64,000 bases of DNA from Acanthosoma haemorrhoidale. Taxonomy: Eukaryota > Arthropoda > Insecta > Hemiptera > Acanthosomatidae. The stretch spans positions 140,861,937 to 140,925,936 of the forward strand of contig OV884011.1 in the NCBI GenBank assembly GCA_930367205.1, written 5' to 3'. The notes beneath the pieces were generated by a model that saw only the letters and a program-made list of their open reading frames with translations, made no database searches and was not told the DNA's origin. The position numbers and the translations under genes were made by a program. The first letter of the stretch is position 1. The number at the start of each line of letters is the position of its first letter. Of the stretch, positions 44,991-56,800 are shown piece after piece.

Positions 44991-45549
44991 TTACATTCAT
45001 GAGATATAACAAATATCTTATCACGTTAAAATCTAAAATGTCTTGACCAATGTCAGAAACTCTTGAACAAAATATATTAAAAGTATTCGGTCGAGATATC
45101 AGACAGATCTGGCGTAAAACCAAAAATGTACTGCCGAAAATCAAATTAATTAGATCTTAGTGTATTTCCTTCTAATAAGAAAGTAAACTAAGACAACCAT
45201 TGAATTCATTTGCTGCCAATAATGGTCTCGAACTTAATCATACATTTGAGATGTATGTAAAGCAAAAGAAGTTCCTTTTTATTTATATATGCGATTCTTA
45301 AAATTATTCAGATACTCAGTAGATGTTTTCTCTGAGTTGGCAAAAAAAAAAAGAAAAAAAAAAGCTTTGTTGACAACAGCAGCTAGAATGAAATAAACAT
45401 TGACATTAGACCATTCTCGGAAATACAAGGTCTTATTTTTTATTGTTTCAATGGAACATGAACCTGCAGTACAAGTATTCTGGGAATATTATATTTTTGG
45501 CAGGGATAAAGTAGAACTAAATAGAATAAAATAAGGTACTTATACATCT

Positions 45550-45725
45550 AGTATATGTATGTACTAGTCGTTGCTTAGCTTGTGTGGATTTCGATACAAT
45601 CGTTTTCTAAAGAAAAACGGGGTTATTGTAGAAACTCTGCATTGTATGCCTTACAAGTTGACCTATTTACATAATAATCAATGTGTATTGTTTAGTGAGG
45701 TATAGTTATGAACTGAATTTTTGGA
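45550..45725 (+). repeat. Second copy of the arthropod dispersed repeat head
   Basis: ACTAGTCGTTGCTTAGCTTG then TGTGGATTTCGAT parallels 2749-2790 (ACTAGCTTATTGCCTGCAGC.., TGTGTGGAAATC). Confidence 0.4.
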
Positions 45726-46042
45726 AAATGGTAAGACGCGTGATTTTTTTTTTATGTTCGATACAGAGTCATCGATTTTTTTAGATATAGATTGATAAAC
45801 GTATATAACGTTTGAATATAATGTTATATAAAGTATATATTTTTTTTTGTTAAGTGCGTAGCTAAATATTGGTTAAATAAATCATTTTAAAGATATTTGT
45901 CAAAAAACAATGATTCATTTTTTTTTGTTTTGTTTTTTTAAAACCTTTTATCGCTTATTTCTGGGAAACAGGAAGTCCTAGACTGCCAACGACAGTTGAT
46001 TTCGTAAGAGCATTACAATTTTTAAGAAACGGTTCGAAAAGG

Positions 46043-46153
46043 GTGTTAGCCTGTAAATAGCCAGCCTCCATTTCTTGTCAGCAGCTCTTATATCCCTTGT
46101 GCCAATAAGGGATTAGAGGATAATTGGGAAACAAGAAATGAGGCTTGCAACAC
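46043..46153. repeat. About 110-base hairpin-forming repeat
   Basis: Left GTGTTAGC...GCCTCCATTTCTTG pairs with right CAAGAAATGAGGCTTGCAACAC; an inner stem ATCCCTT...AAGGGAT caps it. The left arm has an extra ~13 bases. Could be a tiny MITE. Confidence 0.45.
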
Positions 46154-46159
46154 TAGACT

Positions 46160-47870
46160 AAGACTCAGTGTATACATATAGAAGTTATATTCCTAGTCAT
46201 CCACACTCATTGCCATATATGTTCAAGATAAGCCTTATTCCAGTACTCCAAGCTTCGCATTCTAAAAATAGTTTTTTTGTACTGCGACAACAATCCCTAC
46301 AAGAATCGGATTTTCAATGGACAACAGCAACCAAAGAAAGAGAACTGCATATTTATATTCCAGATATATACACAGGACAGGTATTAACTTTTGGACCTAA
46401 CAAGAAATGAAGTAATTCTTTACCTAAACGTGAAATGCTCGAGAAATGTAGAACTGACTTCAAAAAATTCACTAACACAATTTACTTACTACACAGTAAA
46501 GTCTGAACGTTATCCCCATCACAGAAGAATGTTGACGAATGCTTAAGGCGTCACCTTATATTATATTGCTTCATAATTAAAAAAATTGTATAAATTATTT
46601 CTTAGTGTTATAAACATGAATTGGTATATGTAGACTATTTGTTGGAGCATAAATGTTTATACAAATAAACTCCCATAGTACAGGGCTATTGTAATATGGG
46701 AACATTGAAAAAAAATGTAGTTGGTATATATGTTACAGCCTTGTTTCGAAGTCAGCCTTTTGGAGAATTCTGGATCGTTTGTCCTTGGTATGATGTTGAG
46801 ATGAACTTTGAGGGACGCTTTAGATTTGCAGTGGGAACTTATAGACTGATTGAGGAACTCTATTTTGTAGACAACACATGCAACATCGCGGAGAGAAAAT
46901 AGGTAAGGGACAATAATATTTGTACTAGACGGCTTCCGGATCAACGTATTTTAGATACAGGCGATGAGTTGATAGCCGACCTTAGAGTAAAAACTGGCCA
47001 ATAGTCCTTCGAGATGATTACCAGACGTTGAAACGATTTGATTTCATACGTATTGCAGCATAACACAAGCGGTACCCACATATAAGGGGTTTACACAAAC
47101 AATTAAAATTACAGGCCATTACTAAAAGTACTTTTTAATCATTAGATTTGCCATACATTTACTTAAAGCAGCAATTTTATATTTTTGCCACAACAAAAGA
47201 CTTTACTTTAACGGATTATAGATGCTCAATTGATTGAGAGTTCGATATTAGAATAAGGCTGTCCGCACCCGGCATGGCTGCTCCTTCAACTCGAGCTAGG
47301 CAACTATTCTTGAACATCAGCTGCTCGCCGGTTGTGGTTTTCCGCAGACAGCAACTAAATTTAGACCAGTATTAAATCATTGTGAAGAACTAGAATAGAC
47401 TTGAATTGAGGTATTTAGTTTGCATTCTTCTTCAAATTATTTTTATAATTATACATAGGAGTCGCGATTAAGAAGAAGTCATTGTTTATAAGCAATTTGA
47501 AGACCGCGACGGTTTGTTAACTTTAGCTGTGCCACTACACTTCTGCTTGTGACTATCGCGGGAGAAAAAACCATTGGATCTGATTTATATAATTAATTTT
47601 AACAATTTCATTAATTTATAATAACAAGGTGATATGAAGAAAAAAAAAATAAAATAAAGATGATTTTAAAATTTAACGAGGTTGAGGAAACTTGAATTGT
47701 TTAATTTAAATTATGTAAAAACTTGTTTCAGACTTGAGTAGAATATTTCCGATAGTAGAATGCCTGCCATTTGACAGTGGGAGGTTATAAAACCTGTTGT
47801 CGATTAGCCGGGAAAAGATCGGAATTATCTGAAGTGTATACTTTTCAATTTATTTTATATTGAATTTGTT
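46160..47870. other. Intergenic region upstream of coilin
   Basis: Open frames at 46168-46410 (+) and 46696-46902 (+) lack recognised motifs. 47250-47560 is GC-richer than its neighbours and precedes the coilin ATG by 300-600 bases, so it may hold the promoter and first untranslated sequence; this is inference only. Confidence 0.3.
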
Positions 47871-47874
47871 TAAA

Positions 47875-50800
47875 ATGGACTGGAGTTCAAGTGGATTTAG
47901 AATGCCCATAGAAATTCCCGATCTCAAGGATAATAAGAAGGTCTTTATATTTATAGATTTGAAATGGACGAAAATTAAAAATATTCAAGACCATGTAAAG
48001 AGTATTTTCAATATAAATGAAGATATAAAAATATTTGTCGATGACGTGTTACTCCCTGAGAATGAAACAATTAAATTGATACAACCTGAAGATACTTTAA
48101 TGTAAGTTTATGGGTGGATACTCTATTTCAATCTTTACCAAAAAAGATGGTGAGAATTGCTAAAATGTAGAGGTGATTTACATAACTAGTAATAAATAAG
48201 TATTGTTAACTGACCTTTTCTCACATTCCACATGAAAAAAACGCATAAGAGCTAACAAAAAAAAGTTGATTCAGAATATGTGGGGATTATTTGAAAGTGC
48301 TGTTTCTTGTGATGATTCTCATCACATTTAGCAGTGTTTATTTTTATTTAGTAATATTAATGGCCTCTGATTTCACTTCATAATTTTGTCTCATTATTAT
48401 AAGTGCCTTGCATGTATTTAAATAGCACAAATTATCAGTATCACCTATTGAATCTGCCAAGTTTTGGATCCTTGAGTCGAGTACTATGTATTGTATGTAT
48501 AATATCATTAGAGTTTACTTTACTCAACATGTGCCTATAGTAATTATCAGTATAAACACAGACAGAAGTTGCGATTTTCTAATAATTGTCTAGGAGTTAT
48601 TTGTGATGGATTAAGTCAAGAAGTTTTTAATCATCTGAGGTTTACATACCAACTGGAGTTTTTTTTTTTTTTTATAAACCTCTCAAGCATTGAATTAATA
48701 CTTAGGAAAGGTGAACTCTGTTTTGTTATTGTTTTAAACAACTCTGTTGATCAGAGCTATGTGGTTTGTACCCTCCCCAATTGTTTTAATGTATCTTGTA
48801 TCATGTCTTATCTCATTTGGAATCAAATTATATAGTTAGCTAGCTAATAATCTATTCTCTATAAAATTTCAATAGATTTAATGAAATCATATTATATTCT
48901 ATCAAGATCCATTGCTAGTCATTGTTCTTAAGTCATCCATAACTAGGTTTTGCGAAGAGCGCATCCTTTAATGTTTCTTCTTCTCACTAGGGCCTCCGCA
49001 AGGTTTAAGTACTTAGAATCAGAATAGATTCAGTTTGGCCTGACTCTGACCTCTCAAATGATGTGTGGTTGTCAGATATTCTAGATTGGATTGATCAGTA
49101 CCATCTGCTCAATGTCAGCATTTCTTTAGATTATTTCTTTATCCTATCATTTCAGCCCGAATCCCCTCATACTTGTTTCTTCAGTTTCAATGCTCAGCAG
49201 GTTGTGCCTTTCACTGATGGTGATTATTAATGTTTCGTTGATTTTTTTTAAAAATCAGATACCCTTACGATGTTATTTGTGTGTCTGCTGTAATTTCCTG
49301 GAGATGGTTGTGGGTCCCTAGTTTGACTTATGAAGGTGAAATTTTAATTGAAGATTTAATTTAATTATCCAATGACATGAAAAACATTTTCATCTCCGTA
49401 AAAGATAATTAAGGGTTATTAATTAGTTGGTAATAAATAAAAGAATATTTTTCTGTCACATGGCTAAGGGTATAAATAAAATTGAAATCTTGATTTATTT
49501 TTGAACTTTAATTGCAGAAAGTTATTAAAACTGGCATACAAATCATATTCACAACTTTAACTCAACCTGGGTTTTATATAGAATCATGATATTTTGCATA
49601 GTAGTACTGTTTGATGCCCCAATTATGCTAAAACTAAAAGTAATCCTATGTAAAATAAATAGTGTCTATTATTTTATGTCTTTTCTAGGACAATAGTTTA
49701 GTTAGTCACCATGACTATCAAAGGACCACAAACAATAGGCTGCCTAGAGAAGTACAATACTGAAAACAGGATCACATAAAATAAAAAATGGAGCAAGGTA
49801 ATGTGAGAAATCAAAATATGCTACAAATAAAGTATCCTAACGCTTGTTGATTACTAACATCAAAAAAGTTTGATACATGTGCAGTACCACATCATTCATA
49901 GTTTTGATGGTTTTACCAATCACTCCCTCCATCTTGATTGATTTCCTAAGTCCTATTGAATTATTTTTAACATGCACGTTCAAAAGCAGTTTATGAAAAT
50001 AATTTTTTCCTAGTATATTTTGCATGGTGTCAAATTAATGATCTTTACATGCTGATCTAGAATATTTATAATATGTTGGTGCTTATTTAAGACAAATCAG
50101 ATTGATACTTAAAAAAAATGATATTTTTAGTTTTATTCCAGCTTCCAGAGTGGTCGTGGAGACGAACTTCCATGTTCAGTATCAATCTATGGGATTTGGT
50201 AGAGAAACTGCTTTTGAATGTGCATGTTAAAAATAATTCAATACAACTTAGGAAATCAATCAAGATGGAGGGAGTAATTGGTAAAATCATCAAAACTATG
50301 AATGGTGTGGTACTGCACAGCGGTTGTAATCAACCAGTGTTAGGATACTTAATTATAGCATATTTTGATTTCATACATTATATTGCTCCATTTTTTATTT
50401 TATGTGATCCTGTTTTCAGTATTGTACTTCTCTAGGCAGCCTATTGTTTGTAGTCCTTTGATATTCATGGTGACTAAACTATAGTGCTAGAAAAGAGTTA
50501 TTTTTTTATTTATTTGTTCATAAAGTATTTTTCAGATCCTCTCGTTTTTTTAGATGTACTTATGGACAGTCAAAACTTTTTGAAAGAGTTCACTATTACC
50601 TGTACGATGAATGATGAACTGTTTGAAGTTACTTTGAAAAACAAAAATCAATGTTAATTTTTGTTTACTGGCTTCTAGTTTTTTCATTTAAGTGAAATTA
50701 CTTAAAATTTGTATGATTTGCTTGCAGGATTAGGATCCAACACAAGAAAAAAGAAAAAAGAGATCCTGGTATTTCAAAGTGGGATGAGACGACAGAAGAT

Positions 50801-53800
50801 GTCATTTCTCTTGATTCAAACAAAAAATCAAAATTAAAAAGAAAAAAGGATGGAGATATGATTGAGGAAGATACTGATGAACAATTAATTTCAGTCTGTC
50901 TAGAGGAGTTGCGTACCAAGAGGGAACAATTTTCAAAGGGGGATCATATAGATATGAATTCAGTTTCAAGTCCTACTGACAGCCCTGGAACAAAGTCATT
51001 ATTTAGCATTCCTTCCCTAAAGAAGCGTAAAAGAAAGCATAAGAAGAAAAGTAAAGTTAAACTAAATGAATGTATAGAAGAATCAATTTCAAATAAAAGT
51101 GACTTACTTTCATTTGCTTCTTTGGAAAGTAAACATATTCAATTTTCTGATGAGGATGATGAAGAACTTAGTGGTAATTAATAGTTATGTTACTTGGTTA
51201 TTACTTTTATAAATACTTTATTAGATCTGTGACCTCATCATAATTTTTCAGTTTATAAATCAGTAACACAATATTTTTTGTTATTTTTAATAAAGACCGA
51301 GATAGATATTAATTTTCATGGTTGCTAAAGAAAGCTATATTAACAAACATATCGTTAATCTGGAAGACGACTATCACATTTCAAAAATTAATGATAAAAG
51401 GGGTATTAACAATCTGAATATAATGTATAATGTTTAATATCTGAATGTATGTAACCTAAATTGCAATGTATTAAGATGTCCCAACCAAATTTTATGCTTA
51501 AATTGTCATCAGGTGTCTTTATTTTAGTTGTTGATCCTGAAAATTTTCATTTGTCGAGATGTGATAACCTTCTTCCAGATCTATAGTAATTAGAAATAAC
51601 AGTTAAACTGTTAAAAGTATCAGATTTTTGTTGTGAAGCTTTCACTCCTATCCCATTCTATCTACTAGATTACAAATTAAAATCTAATATTTGTTAACAC
51701 TCTTCGTTAACTCCTTTGTTTAACACATGTTAAGGTTTTGAAAAAAAAATTGAAATACCCATCATTAATGAAAAAACCCTTAATTGACAAAGGACAATTT
51801 CTTAGAAATTAAAGTATCTGATGATATTTGGACATTGGTTGAAGTTTTTAGTTATAATAATATCTTTATTATACTGGTACTGTGTCCCTTAAGAACAAAC
51901 ATTTATTTATGATAAAGTGGGTTCTTTGGCAGTATTACTCCCGCTAAAATTTACCATGTACAGAGAAATAAAATAACATGTTCAACAAGAATTAAAAATA
52001 TAAAATGAAATAAATGTAAACAAAAAGAAGAAAATAAAACTAGATCTTGCTTGAGAAATAAAAATAAAATATTAAATTGAGCTGGGTCAGAACTTGGATT
52101 GTTAGCCACCGGCCTTGTGATGTTCACCTTAGGTTGCTCTGTACTCCCTCAGGTAAGTTGGCACCCGTCAACCTTCTAGAGGCCATCCATCATCTTAGCT
52201 TAACTTGCTCTTCTAATGGGTGCCCAAACTAAAAGGGGAAGGTGTCCCTTAGAATAGTCCATAGGCGAAATGCCAAAACACTCGTCTTGGTAAAGTAGAA
52301 CTATTGGTCAAGTAGGCTAGTTTGCTTAGCGACTCTATTGAGTACTAAGCATGCTTGAGCATGGTTAGAACATGGTTGGGTTTCCACTCTTCTTATACTT
52401 AAAAGCATATCGATGTTTCAGTGCTCCCCTGCCAAAATTGTGAATGGGTCTCGCACACTTAGTTATTTTTATCGCTCAAAAAGCTCAAAGTTTAAGTACT
52501 GAATTTTTTAAAATAAATGAATAAATAATTATATACATTTTTTCATTTATTTTTAGCTACTTCATTACCTACGGTGAAAGAAAATGATGCTGAGAAATGC
52601 AAGACCAAACTGTCCTCATTACTGGAGCTGGTGAATAAACCAACATCTGAAAAAGTTTTTACCAGGAAGAATGATGTGTTGGAAAATACAGTAGTAGAAA
52701 CCAAAGTCATCAATCCGATTACCTCAAGGGCTAATAAACTTGATGAAAACAGAACTAATTCTGAAGGCGAATTAGTTCATTCTGGGTTGACTGTTCCAAA
52801 AGTTGGCGACCTTATTTCATTTAAAGTAAATTGATTATTAGATTTATTTGTGGTGGTGGTTTTATTTAATTAGATATTTTAAAATTTAGAAATGCTATGA
52901 CTTCTATAAGGATTTATTTATTTATAGAGTTATTATTAATATCTATAAGTGTCTTACACTGCCCCACAAAAAAATTGGCGCACTTAGAAAAATTTAAATA
53001 TTTGCTTCTTAATAGAAATATTTTGGATTTAAATCCTTTTTTTAATTAATATTAAACATTTGAGCGATGGGCCATAAATATGAAGGGTAAACCCAATAAA
53101 TAGTCTAAAAATTATTTATAAATTTCTATTTTGATTTCTTGTGTAGATTTCCAAAAATTAGCAAAAGGTTTTTAATTTCAATTTAAAAAATGGTTTTGAT
53201 GGACAAGGAAGTAGCTCGTGTTGTTGCTTTAGTGCAAGATGCCTGAAGCCAAAGATATGCAGCTTGTGCATTGGGTTTACCTGAAACTATTGTTCCGAGA
53301 ACAATTATACCTTACCGTGAGATAGGTTTGTGCAACCACAGACCCAGATCAGGTCGACCATGAGTGACAGAGCCAAAAGATGATTGGTTTAATGTACTAC
53401 ACATGAATTAAATTAAAAAAAAAACCTGTTGCTAAATTTTTAGAGATCAGTTTCACAAGAAATCAAACTAGAAATTTCTATATAATTTTTGAATATTTAT
53501 TGGGATTTTTCTTTATATTTATTACCCATTGTCACCAAAAGCGATTAATATTAATTAAAAAAGAATTGAAAGCCGAAATAATTCTATTAGGAAACAAATA
53601 TTTGAATTCTTCTAAGTGCGCCACTTTTTTAGTGGGGCAATGTAGATTGAAAAACATAAATTAACCCTTCATTTAGGGTAAGGCGTCAATTTTGATCATT
53701 AAAGTTGCTTTGCTTTCAGCAATTATTGTTTAAACCATCTAGGAAAATTGAAGAAGTTGAATGTGATTGTTGTCAAAATTTAAAAAGTTCTAGGTCGGGG

Positions 53801-56800
53801 TTCTAGGTTCGTTACTTGTAACAATATCATAAATATATTCGATTGAGCTTAACTTAAAATAAGAATTTATTGTTTAGCTATGTAATAGTGGTAAGATCTT
53901 GTAAATGCACTAAATATTATGAAAAACATTATTAGGCAAATTGTTAAATACAAAATTAAATTTTGGGACAGTCTCCTAAAGTGCAAATAAATAAAAGCAA
54001 TTATACCTAACAAAAAGAGAGAGATGTTATCAGGTTGGCCAAAAAGTCCGTTCAGTTTTTTAAGCGAAAATAAGACACAACTTTTAAACACAAAGCGATT
54101 TATACAATCAATGATATAATTGCCGTTTTGTTCCAGTATCTTCTGCCATCTCATGAGCAGATTCATAATTCCATGCTCAAAGAATTTCCTGTCTTTACTG
54201 GCAAAAAAATTTTCCAAGTGAATATCCAGCATTTAATTTGTCCAGCAGTCACAGTACACATCCGAATTGATGGTCCTGTTCGTGGGAAGAAGTTTGTTAA
54301 AGACAAAAACCCTCTAATCCCACCAAATCGAGAGGATAACCTTCTTTGGGCGAAGTCCTGCTTTGGGGGTTGTTTGTGATAATTCGTCGCGTTTCCCCCA
54401 TGAGCGTTTGCGCTCTACATTGTTATAGATGATACACTTTTCGTCCCCTGTCATCATTCTCTTCAAAAAAGGATCATTTTCTTCACGTTTCCGCAACGAA
54501 TCACAGATGGAAATCCTTTGGGTTCCCCCTCACTAAGTTGATGGGGAACCTAAACATTAAGCCTGCTCATGTAGCCAAGTTGATGCAGATGGTTTTCAAC
54601 ACTCGATTTGGATATTTTGAGGATAAATGCGATCTCCCTAGTTGTATAACGGGGATTGGTGTCGACTAATTCCTTCACTTTGTCACTGTTAATCTCAGTT
54701 GGCCGGCCAGAGCGAGGTGTGTCTTGAACCGAAAAATTTCCCGATCGAAATCTTGAAAACCACTTCTGGCACACACGTTTTGTAACAGCATCCTCTCCGT
54801 ATACAGTGCATATTTTCCTGCAAGTTTCCACTGCTTTCTTACCTTTTTTAAAATAAAAAAGCATGAGGTGTCAATAATATTCGTTTTGGTTTTCCATTTT
54901 CAGGATGATCCTAAACACACAAAATACAATCAGTCTCGTTGGAATTTCGCGTCAAACTAGGTTGAAGTGTCTAGTATCTGACGAGAGCGCACTCACAAGG
55001 GACGGACTGAAGTTAGCTACATATTAGACTGCTTGAAGTTTCGTGACGACAAAAACCGAACGGACTTTTTGGCCAACCCTTTACATGACCAAGAAAAATA
55101 ATATAGTTTAAGAATACAATATTTCTACTAAAAGAAAACCTTAAAATTATCTATTATTTCTATTAACCAATGTTGCAAACTTGAATTCAAAGTGGGTTAT
55201 TAATATAATGTATTGATAAATTTTGATTTATGTAAGTATTACAAAAACGCGAAATCTCAAATAGTCTCAAATATTAATGTGGTCTGTGGGCTACAGGGGG
55301 TAAAATATTCATGTTGATTTGTTCTACAGTACTAAGAGCACAATGCACAATTTTTTTATTGGAGAAGGAACCAGTTCTGTTCCTCACAACAAAAAAAAAA
55401 AAGGAGGATTTTTCTATTAAACTAATTCTAAATTATGAATTCTCCCAATGGAGATTCAAAGTGAATGCTGACAAATCATCCTGTGCCTCCTTCACTCTCT
55501 AATCCTGCCCTTCAGTTCTGCTTTTCAACCAGCCCATTTCTGCTAAATCCCAGACCATCCATCTAAAATAGGCGATTCTTATGGGGTTTCCACATTACGC
55601 CCCGCTGACAAGAAACTAACAGACGATTCAAACTACTTCATCTCCTCATGGGCTATTATTCTAAAATAACAGTAGAAAACAAGAGACTGATTGACGATAA
55701 TCCAACCTACCTGGTCCTACATAATAGAAGTCTGGGGGAGTGCCAAACCCTCCAATATTCTTCATAATTCATTATCCAGTCCTTCCAATACAGAATCCTC
55801 TGCAAGATAGCCAGTGCTCCCTTCTATATCAACTGAACCCATCATGCTGATCTAAACATCCCATTCATTGAAGATCCATCCACCTCCTACCAGAACTTCC
55901 ATTCTCGCCTCCCTGGTCATCCTAATCCGTACACTAATGCCTAATGCTCCCATTTCATCCCCAGCAACCAGGAGCAATGCCAACTAACTTTTTGTTTAAA
56001 GCGAGCTTCATAGAGTGGTAATTAATCAAGACGACAAGTAAGTGGTTTTGGCTGTTGATCCTTTTCCCCCCATAAAAAGTAACAAGACATTAAAAACTGA
56101 AGTTGTAAGAACTGCTTATAATAATACTATATTATTACGTTTTTTATCTTTTAATTGTTTATATTTAAATTTAATCTGAGGTTTTATAGAGGTTCTGTTA
56201 AATAAGAAAGAATTCTGGCAAAAGGAAAATTGTTTAATAACAAATTGATTCATAAGTTACACGTATATTATAAATTTACAATGTTAAAAAAAAGTTACAA
56301 TGTACCTTACTATAATATTGACTGGCCAGCTTTTCTTTGTTGTGTTCTTGGCGTGGTCTTCTTTGTCGTCTTTGTCTTGAGCGTGGCTGCCTGGTGCTGG
56401 CCTCGTCTTCTGTGTACCACGAGGCAGTACACATCCCTGGGCTTGCGTCGCTCCCAACCTTCCTGTCTCGTCAGCGGGTCAAAAATGAATGAGGACGATC
56501 CCGTGGTGATCCTCGCTTTTATCCTCTCTGTTGCCATCTTGGATCTTTTAACCTCTTTTAACTTTTCTTGTTTTAAAGTTAACAAATCCAATATTAAATT
56601 ATTTATATTTAATTTTTGATATTATTTATTTTATAAATATTAATATTAGACCGAACGCAACAAATAGTGTTCAAACATTCATGAACTGTGATCCACGGGT
56701 CGTATACCGTTCATTTATGTCCGCTAATTTTGAGTTTATCACAAAGGCAACATCAAAACTCACAAAATGAAAATATCGCAACAATATATTGCTTGCAAGT

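Noticed and set aside
46696..46902. 68-codon frame starting MGTLKKNVVGIYVTAL
   Set aside because: No family match, no splice partners, and a similar-length frame on the other strand; not supported as a gene.
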